A stretch of DNA of 64,000 bases, taken from the NCBI RefSeq assembly GCF_020991455.1, contig NZ_JAJMOX010000001.1:1-64000 (forward strand), in the 5' to 3' direction. The stretch comes from Flavobacterium sp. JAS (GTDB taxonomy: Bacteria > Bacteroidota > Bacteroidia > Flavobacteriales > Flavobacteriaceae). The notes under the pieces were generated by a model, which was not told the DNA's origin, did no database searches, and was given only the letters and a program-made list of their open reading frames with translations. Shown piece by piece: positions 7,864 through 17,320 of the stretch; positions within the stretch are counted from its first letter, which is position 1; each line of letters opens with the position of its first letter. The position numbers and the translations under genes are program-made.

Positions 7864-8652
7864 TTATATTTTTCCTCTTACTTCGTTTAGCTTCATAGTC
7901 ATCGAAAGGGCTGAATTTTCTATCCAGTCATTGTATTCTTCGATTGCCTTCAATCTTAATTCATCTTCTAAATAACCTTCCTCGACCATTTGTCTGGATC
8001 CGGCAACTTTGGACCAAATACCTATTTTCGATTTAAAATCAGCATCTGCCTGAAGGTAAGCTTCATCTGAATTTATTTTTTCGATAGAATGAAAACCTGC
8101 TTCTTTTAATAACAGAGGTAAATCTTCTCCTATTTTATTGTTCATTCCGGCATCTGCCCGCCATTTCAAAAAAGTTTTATAAAACTCCTGCATGCTTTCT
8201 GGCGGCAACGGATTCCAGATTAAATTGGTGTGATCATAATCCAGAATTGATATTTGACCGTTTGGCTTCAATAATGATTTCATTTTTATTAAAGCTTCTT
8301 TTGGGTTGCTTAACCATTGCAATGTTCTGGCTGAAACAATTAAATCAAATTTTATATCCGGGTTGTAATCAAATAAATCAACAGCAATTAATTCTAAATT
8401 AGCAACTGATTGATAAGATTCCTGACCGCTTTTTATAAAGCTTTCTGTATTGTCAATGGCAATAACTTTTCCGTTTGGGCCAATATTATTTGCAATGTCT
8501 TTTGAAATTGAACCTGTTCCGCAGCCAATATCTAAAACGGTTATTCCGGGTTGTAAAATCTGAGTCAGATTTCTATAATTTTTGGCTAAACTTCTATCGT
8601 TGAATATTTTTGTTGCATTTTCGTCTCTTTCAATATGTTTATTGCCTTTCAT
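7864..8652 (-). CDS. Class I SAM-dependent methyltransferase
   Basis: A 262-residue methyltransferase with motif I VLDIGCGTGSIS at residues 39-50. An acidic strand end follows (VIAIDNTESF), then LIVSARTLQWLSNPKEAL. The overall pattern resembles small-molecule O-methyltransferases such as trans-aconitate 2-methyltransferase (Tam). A Tam-like role would fit aconitase-type chemistry nearby, but this is inference. It lies between leuD and the LeuA-like gene on the same strand, 43 bases before the latter, so it is probably co-transcribed with the leucine genes. The substrate is unknown. Confidence 0.8.
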   Translation of the reverse strand: MKGNKHIERDENATKIFNDRSLAKNYRNLTQILQPGITVLDIGCGTGSISKDIANNIGPNGKVIAIDNTESFIKSGQESYQSVANLELIAVDLFDYNPDIKFDLIVSARTLQWLSNPKEALIKMKSLLKPNGQISILDYDHTNLIWNPLPPESMQEFYKTFLKWRADAGMNNKIGEDLPLLLKEAGFHSIEKINSDEAYLQADADFKSKIGIWSKVAGSRQMVEEGYLEDELRLKAIEEYNDWIENSALSMTMKLNEVRGKI

Positions 8653-8730
8653 TTACAATAGGATTATTTAAAACTTATTTTTTTGTCGGATTAATTTCTG
8701 AAATATTCTTTCGATCGATTTCATTTAGAA

Positions 8731-8762
8731 AGACCCGACAAGCTTTGAAACCTGTCGGGCCT
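8731..8762. repeat. Inverted repeat with CCCGACA/TGTCGGG arms
   Basis: AGACCCGACAAG (8731-8742) pairs with CCTGTCGGGCCT (8751-8762) with two mismatches around an 8-base loop. It is a locally GC-rich block between leuD and the methyltransferase, both minus strand. Confidence 0.65.
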
Positions 8763-8785
8763 AATAGACTGAATGAGATTTCTTT

Positions 8786-9382
8786 TTAGTAAGGAAGTTT
8801 ATCGGCGAAAGCCACAATATCTTCTTTAATATTTTGTAAATAATCAATGTCATCAAAGCCATTAATCATATTGTTCTTTTTGTATCCGTTAATCGCAAAA
8901 GATTCTGATTGACCAGTTGACAATAAAGTAATCGTTTGGTTTGGCAAGTTGATTTCTAATTCAGTTTTAGGATCAGCTTCTATTGCTTTAAAAATGGTAT
9001 CAGCAAATTCAGGGCTAACCTGAACTGGAAGAACACCAATATTTAAACAGTTTCCTTTGAAGATATCTGCAAAGAAACTAGAAACTACAGCTCTAAAACC
9101 GTAATCGTAAACTGCCCACGCAGCGTGTTCTCTTGAAGATCCTGAACCGAAGTTTTTTCCTCCAACAAGGATTTTTCCGCTATAAGTTGAATTGTTTAAA
9201 ACGAAATCAGCTTTTGGAGAATCGTCTCCATTATATCTCCAGTCTCTAAAAAGATTGTCTCCAAAGCCTTCACGTTTTGTCGCTTTCAGGAAACGAGCCG
9301 GAATAATTTGATCTGTATCTACGTTCTCAATTGGCAGTGGCACTGCACTGCTGGTAAGTATATTAAATTTATCGTATGCCAT
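8786..9382 (-). CDS. leuD: 3-isopropylmalate dehydratase small subunit
   Basis: A 198-residue swivel-domain subunit (E. coli 201) of isopropylmalate isomerase, which works with LeuC. The N-terminus [15 protein letters not shown] is the family signature. [20 protein letters not shown], found about residues 77-96, contains the substrate-recognition loop and the conserved serine/arginine. It follows leuC by 105 bases, a gap filled by an inverted repeat. Confidence 0.96.
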   Translation of the reverse strand: MAYDKFNILTSSAVPLPIENVDTDQIIPARFLKATKREGFGDNLFRDWRYNGDDSPKADFVLNNSTYSGKILVGGKNFGSGSSREHAAWAVYDYGFRAVVSSFFADIFKGNCLNIGVLPVQVSPEFADTIFKAIEADPKTELEINLPNQTITLLSTGQSESFAINGYKKNNMINGFDDIDYLQNIKEDIVAFADKLPY

Positions 9383-9388
9383 TGTTTT

Positions 9389-9485
9389 TTGCTTTAGGCT
9401 GTAGGCTGTAAGCTTTAGGCTTTTCCTACAGAGTATTTATGTAATGTGTTTTTTGCTTAAAGCCTATTGCTTATAGCGTAAAGCT
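9389..9485. repeat. Inverted repeat of the GCTTTAGGC family between leuC and leuD
   Basis: GCTTTAGGCTGTAGGC near 9390 and TAAGCTTTAGGC near 9407 are answered by GCTTAAAGCCTATTGC near 9456 and GCGTAAAGC at the other end. It is an imperfect, internally repetitive palindrome inside the leucine operon. Confidence 0.6.
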
Positions 9486-9487
9486 TC

Positions 9488-10882
9488 TTAAAAAAGCTCT
9501 CTCGGATCTGTTAGTTTTCCTGTAACGGCAGCAGCAGCAGCCATAATCGGGCTTGCTAATAATGTTCTTGAACCAGGACCCTGACGACCTTCAAAGTTTC
9601 TGTTTGATGTACTTACTGCATATTTTCCGGCTGGAACTTTATCATCGTTCATTGCCAAACATGCTGAACATCCAGGCTGACGTAATACAAAACCAGCTTC
9701 TGTAAGAATATCCAAAATACCTTCTTCTTTAATCTGAGCTTCAACAACGTGAGAACCCGGAACTAGCCAAGCGGTAACATTATCTGCTTTTTTTCTTCCT
9801 TTTACAATTTCGGCGAAAGCCCTAAAATCTTCAATACGACCGTTTGTACAACTTCCTAAGAAAACATAATCAATTGGTTTTCCAATCATAACATCGTCTT
9901 CCTGGAAGCCCATGTAAGCAAGCGATTTTTTATACGTTTCCTCACCACCTTCAACTTGATTGGCGTTCGGAATATGTTTTGAGATACCAATTCCCATTCC
10001 AGGGTTAGTACCATAAGTAATCATTGGTTCAATGTCTGAAGCTTTGATGTTTAATTCGGCATCAAAAACAGCATCATCATCCGTTTTTAGAGTTTTCCAG
10101 TATTCAACAGCTTTTGTCCACGCTTCACCTTTAGGAGCATATAAACGTCCTTCAAGGAAATCAAAAGTAGTTTGGTCAGGAGCAATCATTCCACCACGAG
10201 CACCCATTTCGATACTTAGGTTACAAACGGTCATACGGCCTTCCATAGTCATATTTTCGAAAACATCTCCGGCGTATTCAACAAAATAACCAGTTCCTCC
10301 AGAAGTAGTTAATTGAGCAATAATATAAAGAGCGACGTCTTTTGGACCAACACCTTTACTTAATTGGCCGTTTACGTTGATACGCATTTTCTTTGGTTTT
10401 GGCTGCATAATACATTGTGTAGAAAGCACCATTTCAACCTCAGAAGTTCCAATACCAAAAGCAATCGCTCCAAAAGCACCGTGAGTAGACGTGTGAGAAT
10501 CTCCACAAACAATAGTAGCACCTGGCAAAGTAATTCCGTTTTCAGGACCAACTACGTGTACAATTCCATTTTTAATGTGACCTAATCCCCAGTGCGAAAT
10601 TCCGTATTCGGCAGCATTATCTTCAAGAGCCTTAAGCTGATTTGCTGATAGTGCATCTTCAACTGGTAAATGTTGGTTTATGGTTGGTGTATTGTGATCT
10701 GCAGTTGCAAAAGTACGTTCTGGGTATAAAACCTTAACGCCTCTGGCTTTTAATCCTAAAAAAGCAACAGGACTCGTAACTTCATGAATGAAATGACGGT
10801 CAATAAAAAACACATCTGGTCCATCTTCAATTTTACGCACTACATGTGAATCCCATACTTTGTCAAATAATGTCTTACTCAT
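9488..10882 (-). CDS. leuC: 3-isopropylmalate dehydratase large subunit
   Basis: A 464-residue aconitase-family subunit (E. coli 466) that isomerises 2- to 3-isopropylmalate with a 4Fe-4S cluster. The cluster cysteines are in [11 protein letters not shown] (one) and [11 protein letters not shown] (two). The N-terminus is [12 protein letters not shown], and [20 protein letters not shown] is the conserved aconitase segment. First gene of the leucine operon, with a full Bacteroidota promoter about 60 bases upstream. Confidence 0.97.
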   Translation of the reverse strand: MSKTLFDKVWDSHVVRKIEDGPDVFFIDRHFIHEVTSPVAFLGLKARGVKVLYPERTFATADHNTPTINQHLPVEDALSANQLKALEDNAAEYGISHWGLGHIKNGIVHVVGPENGITLPGATIVCGDSHTSTHGAFGAIAFGIGTSEVEMVLSTQCIMQPKPKKMRINVNGQLSKGVGPKDVALYIIAQLTTSGGTGYFVEYAGDVFENMTMEGRMTVCNLSIEMGARGGMIAPDQTTFDFLEGRLYAPKGEAWTKAVEYWKTLKTDDDAVFDAELNIKASDIEPMITYGTNPGMGIGISKHIPNANQVEGGEETYKKSLAYMGFQEDDVMIGKPIDYVFLGSCTNGRIEDFRAFAEIVKGRKKADNVTAWLVPGSHVVEAQIKEEGILDILTEAGFVLRQPGCSACLAMNDDKVPAGKYAVSTSNRNFEGRQGPGSRTLLASPIMAAAAAVTGKLTDPRELF

Positions 10883-10940
10883 TTTTTATTTTTTTTAATT
10901 GTAATTTCTATAATCACAGCAATTCCTGATAATAGCAAAA

Positions 10941-10970
10941 CAAAATTAGAAAAAGATACAAAGTGGTCAA
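10941..10970 (-). promoter_or_regulatory. leu operon promoter (TTG-N19-TAATTTTG)
   Basis: On the minus strand TTG (10970-10968) is followed by exactly 19 bases and TAATTTTG (10948-10941), matching the Bacteroidota -33/-7 pattern. Transcription would start near 10936, giving a leader of about 55 bases to leuC. I see no leader peptide rich in Leu codons and no T-box in it. Confidence 0.75.
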
Positions 10971-11526
10971 TTTCAATATTTCATTATATACGATACCCAA
11001 ACTAAAATACAAATTGCGATTCGCTTTTTATAAAGTCAGTTTGGTTATAAAATGAGCCCTAAATTGCTTTTGCTTTTCTTTTTTTGCTTAATTTTTATCT
11101 AATTGCTTTTAATTTTAATAGTTTGCAAATTTACCTCATAATCACTATAAAATATAAGATTTCATTCGAAAAAATGTAACAAATTAGGTAAAAATAGTAA
11201 TAATTGTTAGTTTTGAATTTGTTTCTTGGTTTTTGATATTTCAAATAAAAAGCCTTTTTGCTGATGCTGAAGAAAGATTTCAGAGTAAGTTTTTTTATGA
11301 TTTTTTAATTGAAATACTACGACATCCAAAGAAGTGATTTTTATGAAATTTTATGTATTTTAAGAGAAAAGTTGATTAGTTGATAAGAATGATTTTTTGA
11401 ACATTAATCCGTTTTCTTTCTCCAAAAAATGACTAAATTTGAACTTCCTCCATTTTATATTTTAAGTTTTTTTATAGTTCATAGAATCAATGATTTATAT
11501 CGATAAACACTTAGAATTTGGAGCTT
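10971..11526. other. Gene-free AT-rich stretch between leuC and dnaE
   Basis: No open frame with coding character and no long inverted repeat is visible here. It separates the divergent leu operon and dnaE. Scattered TAnnTTTG matches occur (for example TAAATTTG near 11433) but without a TTG at the proper distance. Confidence 0.6.
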
Positions 11527-11534
11527 TAATTTTG
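11527..11534 (+). promoter_or_regulatory. Possible -7 element of dnaE
   Basis: TAATTTTG lies 13 bases before the ATG at 11548 and would give a very short leader. No clear -33 TTG at 19-20 bases. Confidence 0.38.
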
Positions 11535-11547
11535 CCTATTTGAACCT

Positions 11548-14500
11548 ATGTACTTAATATTCGATACCGAAACTACTGGATTACCAAAACGTTGGGATGC
11601 TCCAATAACCGATTCTGATAACTGGCCTCGCTGCATTCAGATCGCATGGCAGCTTCATGACGAAATGGGACAATTGATCGAACATCAGGATTACTTGGTT
11701 AAACCTGACGGATTTAATATTCCGTATGATGCCGAACGTATTCACGGAATTTCGACCGAATTGGCTGAAGCCGATGGAATCACGCTGGCTGAAGTTTTGG
11801 AGAAATTCAATATAGCTTTAAGCAAAACCAAATTTATTGTTGGTCAGAATTTAGGTTTCGACGTTAATATCATGGGAGCCGAATTTCATAGAATGGGAGT
11901 TGATTCTCCTATGAGTTCAATGCCGGTTCTAGATACTTGTACAGAGGTTACGGCTTCATTATTACAACTTCCCGGAGGTCGTGGAGGTAAGTTTAAATTA
12001 CCAACTTTAACAGAATTACACAGTTATCTATTTAATAAACCTTTCGCAGAAGCGCACAATGCAACTGCCGACGTTGAGGCAACTACGCGTTGTTTTCTGG
12101 AGTTAATTAGAAGAGAGGTTTTTACCAAAGAAGAACTGGATGTTCAGAAGGATTATTTCAAGGAATTTCAGAATAGAAATCCTCAGGAATTTCCATTAAT
12201 TGGATTAAAACACATCAATTTAAAAGCAGCTTCTGATAAAATCAGAGAGCAGCTAAAAGCTTTAGAATCGGTTGGTAAAGAAACCACAGTTTCACATTCT
12301 GACAGAGAAGATTTTAAAGAGGCAAAATATGCGCATTTACACAATCATACACAGTTTTCGGTTCTTCAATCAACTATAGGTATTGGGAATATTGTTGCGG
12401 CTACGGCCAAAAACGGAATGCCTGCCGTTGCCATGACAGATACCGGAAACATGATGGGAGCTTTCCATTTTGTGAGCGCTGTAATGAACCACAATAAAGC
12501 TGCATCCGGAAAAAATAAAGCTTTGGTTGATGCTGGTGAAGAACCAACAGAAACCGAAATAAAACCAATTGTAGGTTGCGAATTTAATGTCTGCGATAAT
12601 CACTTAGATAAGAGTAAAAAAGACAACGGAAATCAGGTTGTATTGTTAGCCAAAAATAAAAATGGCTATCACAATCTGGCAAAAATGTCGTCGATCGCTT
12701 TTACAAACGGATTTTATTATGTTCCGAGGATTGATCGAAAAATTATCGAACAATACAAGGAAGATATCATGGTTTTGTCCGGAAATTTATACGGGGAGAT
12801 TCCGAGTAAAATTCTGAATATTGGTGAAAACCAAGCCGAAGAAGCCTTGATTTGGTGGAAAGAACAATTTGGCGATGATTTCTATCTGGAGATTATGCGT
12901 CACAATCAGGAAGATGAAAATCGTGTAAATAAAACCCTGATTGAATTTTCTCAAAAACATGATGTCAAATTAATTGCGACAAATAACACCTATTACTTAA
13001 ATAAAGAAGATGCCAATGCGCACGACATTTTGCTGTGTGTAAAAGATGGTGAAAAACAAGCTACACCAATTGGTCGTGGTCGTGGATATCGTTACGGATT
13101 ACCCAATCAGGAATACTATTATAAGTCAGGAGAAGAGATGAAAAAACTCTTTGCCGATTTACCTGATTCGATTATTAATATACAGGAAATTGTCGATAAG
13201 GTTGAGGTTTATTCGCTTTATCGTGATGTATTGCTTCCTAAATTTGATATTCCAGAAGAGTTTGTAGTTGTAGAAGATGAGGCTGATGGTGGCGTTCGTG
13301 GTGAAAATAAATACCTGCGACACTTAACAATGGTTGGGGCTCAAAAACGATATGGCGAGATTACAGAATCGATTCAGGAACGTTTGGATTTTGAGTTATT
13401 GACCATTTCGAATTCAGGATATCCAGGTTACTTTTTGATCGTTCAGGATTTCATTGCCGAAGCTAGAAAAATGGACGTTTCGGTTGGTCCCGGTCGTGGA
13501 TCTGCTGCGGGTTCTGCCGTGGCGTATTGTTTAGGAATTACCAATATTGACCCTATTAAGTACGATTTGCTTTTTGAGCGTTTCCTGAATCCTGACCGTG
13601 TATCGATGCCCGATATTGATATCGATTTTGACGACGAGGGTCGTGGTCGTGTTATGGATTACGTAATTAATAAATACGGTCAAAATCAGGTTGCGCAAAT
13701 TATTACGTATGGTAAAATGGCAACCAAATCTGCGATTCGTGATACGGCGCGTGTATTGGATTTACCATTATTTGAAGCCGATAGAATTGCAAAACTGATT
13801 CCGGCAATGATGCCATCAAAATGGAATCTGGCGCGTTTTATTTCTGAAAGCGAAGAGGAGGTTAAAAAAGCGCTTCGTTCTGATGAGTATGATAATGTAA
13901 AAGAATTAATCGCCATTGCCAATGAAGATGATTTGGCTGGAGAAACGATTCAACAGGCAAAAATCCTTGAAGGATCAATGCGAAATACTGGAATTCACGC
14001 CTGTGGTGTAATCATTACGCCATCGGATATTACGAATTTCGTTCCTGTGACCACTGCAAAAGATTCTGATTTATATGTAACACAGTTTGATAACTCGGTT
14101 GCAGAAAGTGCAGGATTGCTGAAGATGGACTTCTTGGGTCTGAAGACCCTTACGCTGATAAAAGACACCGTTAAACTGGTAAAATATAGAAACGGAATTG
14201 ACTTAGATCCGGATACTTTCCCGATTGATGATGTCGAAACGTATGCACTTTTCCAGAGAGGAGAAACGGTTGGAATCTTCCAATACGAGTCGCCCGGAAT
14301 GCAGAAATACATGAAGGATCTGAAGCCAACGGTTTTTGGAGATTTAATTGCAATGAACGCCTTATATCGTCCGGGACCTTTGGAGTATATTCCGTCTTTC
14401 GTAAGAAGGAAAAATGGGGAAGAAGAAATCAAATACGATTTAGATGCGTGTGAGGAATATTTAGGAGAAACCTATGGAATTACGGTTTACCAAGAGCAGG

Positions 14501-16086
14501 TAATGCTTTTGTCGCAATCGCTGGCTGACTTTACAAAAGGTGAGGCAGACGTTTTGCGTAAGGCGATGGGTAAGAAGCAGAAGGACGTGCTGGATAAAAT
14601 GAAGCCTAAATTCGTTGAACAAGCAGCAAAAAAAGGCCATGATGCAAAAGTATTAGAGAAAATCTGGAAAGACTGGGAAGCATTTGCGAGTTATGCCTTC
14701 AACAAATCGCACTCGACTTGTTATGCCTGGATTGCTTATCAAACGGCATATTTAAAAGCGCATTATCCGGCAGAATATATGGCGGCGGTACTTTCGAATA
14801 ATATGAATGATATTAAACAAGTATCATTTTTTATGGAAGAATGTAAACGAATGGGATTACAGGTTTTAGGACCGGATGTCAATGAATCCTATTATAAATT
14901 TACGGTAAATGATGAATATGCAGTACGTTTTGGAATGGGCGCTATCAAAGGTGTTGGTTCCGGAGCTGTTGCAACTATTGTAGAAAACAGAAAAGACGGA
15001 AGATATAAGTCGATTTTTGATTTGGCAAAACGTATTGATTTGCGTTCAGCCAATAAAAAAGCAATCGAAAATCTAGCACTTGCCGGAGGTTTTGATTCGT
15101 TTGAAGGAACGACCAGAGCGCAATATTTTCATGATGATGGTGATGGAATTACGTTTTATGAAAAAGCAATTCGTTACGGATCGAAGTTTCAGGAAAACGA
15201 AAATTCATCGCAAGTAAGTTTGTTTGGAGAAACAAGTGAAGTGCAAATTGATGAACCTGTTGTGCCGCCATGTGAAGACTGGAGCACGATGGAAAAACTA
15301 GCCAAAGAAAAGGAAGTTGTCGGAATTTATATTTCCGGACATCCTCTGGACGATTTTAGATATGAGATGAAATACTTCTGCAACGCCCGATTAGAAGCCT
15401 TGAAGAGTATGAACGAATATGTGGGTAAAAATCTAAATTTTGCCGGAATCATAAATAACGTTCAGCATCGTGTGGCCAAAAACGGAAAAGGCTGGGCGGT
15501 ATTTAATTTAGAAGGATATGATGAAAGTTTTGAGTTTAAGATTTTTGGTGAAGAATATCTAAAGTTCCGCCATTTCCTGATTCAGAATAATTTTGCTTTC
15601 CTGAAAATTTTAATAAAAGACGGTTGGGTAAATCACGATACAGGTAAAAAATCAGATCCAAGAATGCAATTTGTTGAGATAAGACAATTGCAGGATATTC
15701 TGGAGGCTTTTGCCAAGAAATTGATTTTATTATTGAATATAAAAGACTTGCAGGAAGAGTTTATACATAATCTGAGTCAATTATTTAATGAAAATAAAGG
15801 AGATAATTCTGTGACATTTGAAATCATGGAGTTGGAAAAAATTAAACGTCTGGTTGAGGTCGAAACGCCAACTGATTTTGAAGAAAGCGATGATGCAGTT
15901 TTTGCAGATGAAGCCGAAGATGGCGATACGGCACTTGAAGAAACTAAAATTCAAGAGGTAAATGAAGTTGAAGAAATAAAAGTGGTTACAAAACTATCGA
16001 TGCCAAGTCGTAGGTTAAAAATTAAGATTTCGACGGAGTTATTGCAGGAATTGGAAAAAATGCAGATTAATTTTAAGCTAAATTAA
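11548..16086 (+). CDS. dnaE: DNA polymerase III alpha subunit with fused N-terminal exonuclease
   Basis: A 1512-residue replicative polymerase. Residues 1 to about 190 are a DEDDh 3'-5' exonuclease (FDTETTG with Asp6 and Glu8; HNATADVEATTRCFLEL supplies the later His/Asp). A PHP domain starts near residue 260 (HLHNH, His263 and His265). The family C polymerase core carries GPGRGSAAGS and the catalytic PDIDID (Asp689, Asp691). The C-terminal part has the helix-hairpin-helix and OB-fold regions and an acidic stretch near 1440-1480. E. coli DnaE is 1160 residues with a separate DnaQ; here proofreading appears built in. The start is the ATG that begins directly with the exonuclease motif. It is monocistronic. 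Confidence 0.95.
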   Translation: MYLIFDTETTGLPKRWDAPITDSDNWPRCIQIAWQLHDEMGQLIEHQDYLVKPDGFNIPYDAERIHGISTELAEADGITLAEVLEKFNIALSKTKFIVGQNLGFDVNIMGAEFHRMGVDSPMSSMPVLDTCTEVTASLLQLPGGRGGKFKLPTLTELHSYLFNKPFAEAHNATADVEATTRCFLELIRREVFTKEELDVQKDYFKEFQNRNPQEFPLIGLKHINLKAASDKIREQLKALESVGKETTVSHSDREDFKEAKYAHLHNHTQFSVLQSTIGIGNIVAATAKNGMPAVAMTDTGNMMGAFHFVSAVMNHNKAASGKNKALVDAGEEPTETEIKPIVGCEFNVCDNHLDKSKKDNGNQVVLLAKNKNGYHNLAKMSSIAFTNGFYYVPRIDRKIIEQYKEDIMVLSGNLYGEIPSKILNIGENQAEEALIWWKEQFGDDFYLEIMRHNQEDENRVNKTLIEFSQKHDVKLIATNNTYYLNKEDANAHDILLCVKDGEKQATPIGRGRGYRYGLPNQEYYYKSGEEMKKLFADLPDSIINIQEIVDKVEVYSLYRDVLLPKFDIPEEFVVVEDEADGGVRGENKYLRHLTMVGAQKRYGEITESIQERLDFELLTISNSGYPGYFLIVQDFIAEARKMDVSVGPGRGSAAGSAVAYCLGITNIDPIKYDLLFERFLNPDRVSMPDIDIDFDDEGRGRVMDYVINKYGQNQVAQIITYGKMATKSAIRDTARVLDLPLFEADRIAKLIPAMMPSKWNLARFISESEEEVKKALRSDEYDNVKELIAIANEDDLAGETIQQAKILEGSMRNTGIHACGVIITPSDITNFVPVTTAKDSDLYVTQFDNSVAESAGLLKMDFLGLKTLTLIKDTVKLVKYRNGIDLDPDTFPIDDVETYALFQRGETVGIFQYESPGMQKYMKDLKPTVFGDLIAMNALYRPGPLEYIPSFVRRKNGEEEIKYDLDACEEYLGETYGITVYQEQVMLLSQSLADFTKGEADVLRKAMGKKQKDVLDKMKPKFVEQAAKKGHDAKVLEKIWKDWEAFASYAFNKSHSTCYAWIAYQTAYLKAHYPAEYMAAVLSNNMNDIKQVSFFMEECKRMGLQVLGPDVNESYYKFTVNDEYAVRFGMGAIKGVGSGAVATIVENRKDGRYKSIFDLAKRIDLRSANKKAIENLALAGGFDSFEGTTRAQYFHDDGDGITFYEKAIRYGSKFQENENSSQVSLFGETSEVQIDEPVVPPCEDWSTMEKLAKEKEVVGIYISGHPLDDFRYEMKYFCNARLEALKSMNEYVGKNLNFAGIINNVQHRVAKNGKGWAVFNLEGYDESFEFKIFGEEYLKFRHFLIQNNFAFLKILIKDGWVNHDTGKKSDPRMQFVEIRQLQDILEAFAKKLILLLNIKDLQEEFIHNLSQLFNENKGDNSVTFEIMELEKIKRLVEVETPTDFEESDDAVFADEAEDGDTALEETKIQEVNEVEEIKVVTKLSMPSRRLKIKISTELLQELEKMQINFKLN

Positions 16087-16105
16087 ATTTTAACAGTTAA
16101 AATTT
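16085..16105 (+). terminator. AT-rich palindrome at the dnaE stop, possible terminator
   Basis: AAATTTTAAC and GTTAAAATTT are perfect arms around one A. They overlap the stop codon, with a T-rich run about 25 bases later. It is weak because it lacks G/C pairs. Confidence 0.4.
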
Positions 16106-16232
16106 GATAGGATACATTTTTTTTTAGTTAAAAATATGCATGCATAATACTTTTTTAGTAATATTGCTCAAAATTACAACGATTTCGTTCTAAGTCTAAC
16201 AATGCAAACTATAAGATTATGTTAAAATAATC

Positions 16233-16240
16233 TATGTTTG
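16233..16240 (+). promoter_or_regulatory. Probable -7 element of the outer-membrane barrel gene
   Basis: TATGTTTG matches TAnnTTTG and lies 23 bases before the ATG at 16264. The -33 region lacks a TTG at 19 bases. Confidence 0.45.
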
Positions 16241-16263
16241 TATAAATTAATTAAATCAGAATT

Positions 16264-17229
16264 ATGAAAAAGAACCTATTTTTATTAGGATTATTAGTTT
16301 GCTCTATGGCCACAATGGCGCAAACAGAAAAAGCAGATAAACCAGAAACTTGGTATTTTAAATTAGGAGCATCTTATTTTAACCAAACTGCTTCAACAGA
16401 ATTTCCTGTTGTAGGAGGTCAATTACCAAATAGAGATGTTTATGCTGGTACTTTAACTAACAATAAATTAGTTTCAAGAGAAAGTGTTACAGGTTCTTTT
16501 GGACAAGGTTTCAGATCAGGAATTACTGCAGGTTATCGTTTTTCTGCTCGTTTAGGAGTTGAGATGTCTGCAAATTACTATGTTAGTAATGAGAAAACTA
16601 TGGCTCAAACTACAAATAGACTTGCTTCTTATAACCCACAGACAACTGTTGCAACTTATGTAGATTTTACAGCTAATGGAGAAATTAAAGCTTTTGATTT
16701 AGCTCCTGCAATTGTAATGTTCTTAGGTGAGTCTCATGGTTTTGAACCATATACAAAAGTTGGGGTTATTGTTCCAATTCACGGTACATTAGATATTAAA
16801 ACAGATAGAACTTATACGTCTTTTGTAGGTGCTAATCAAGTTGCAGCAACAAATGCTTATTCAAAAGATGTTGTAAAACCTAATGCAACACTTGGTTTTA
16901 TGGCAGCTTTAGGAACATCTTATAAATTAGGAAGCCATATTTCTGCTTTTGCTGAATTAGAATACCGTAACTTTACTGTACATGGAAAAACTAAAGAAAC
17001 TACAATTTATACTGAAAATGGTGTAGATAAATTAAATGCTACAACAAGCTTTAGAGCTGGTTCAACAGCTTCAAATCATACAAATTATCAAGATCATTTA
17101 GATGTTAATTCTAATAATGCTTTAACTAATCCAAATGGAGTTGATCAAACTAAACCAATGGATGAATTAAGTTCTTACGTTGGAATTTCAGGTTTAGGAT
17201 TAACTTTAGGTCTTAAATACAGCCTATAA
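16264..17229 (+). CDS. Outer-membrane beta-barrel protein
   Basis: A 321-residue exported protein with a signal peptide ending ATMAQ (about residues 1-20). The mature part alternates short amphipathic strands and polar loops (FRSGITAGYRFSARLGVEMS, AELEYRNFTVHGK) and ends in LGLTLGLKYSL. A hydrophobic/aromatic C-terminal strand of this kind is typical of porin-like or OmpW/OmpA-barrel proteins inserted by BAM. No ligand can be assigned. Long polar loops around residues 245-290 may be surface exposed. It is monocistronic, with its own terminator. Confidence 0.82.
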   Translation: MKKNLFLLGLLVCSMATMAQTEKADKPETWYFKLGASYFNQTASTEFPVVGGQLPNRDVYAGTLTNNKLVSRESVTGSFGQGFRSGITAGYRFSARLGVEMSANYYVSNEKTMAQTTNRLASYNPQTTVATYVDFTANGEIKAFDLAPAIVMFLGESHGFEPYTKVGVIVPIHGTLDIKTDRTYTSFVGANQVAATNAYSKDVVKPNATLGFMAALGTSYKLGSHISAFAELEYRNFTVHGKTKETTIYTENGVDKLNATTSFRAGSTASNHTNYQDHLDVNSNNALTNPNGVDQTKPMDELSSYVGISGLGLTLGLKYSL

Positions 17230-17258
17230 TTTTAGAGAAAACTATACTTTATAACAAA

Positions 17259-17291
17259 GAGGATATTCAAATGAATACCCTCTTTTTTTTT
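17259..17291. terminator. Terminator between converging barrel and oxidoreductase genes
   Basis: GAGGATATTC (17259-17268) pairs with GAATACCCTC (17273-17282) with one mismatch and a 4-base loop, followed by eight or more T. It works best for the plus-strand gene but can also serve the minus strand. Confidence 0.88.
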
Positions 17292-17320
17292 GCACAATCT
17301 GTCCATCGCAATGATGAATA

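Noticed and set aside
10883..10940. Leucine leader peptide or T-box attenuator before leuC
   Set aside because: The short predicted leader has no Leu-rich reading frame, no terminator/antiterminator pair and no T-box core; operon control must lie elsewhere.
13995..14432. Long minus-strand open frame inside dnaE
   Set aside because: Antisense shadow of the well-conserved polymerase domain.
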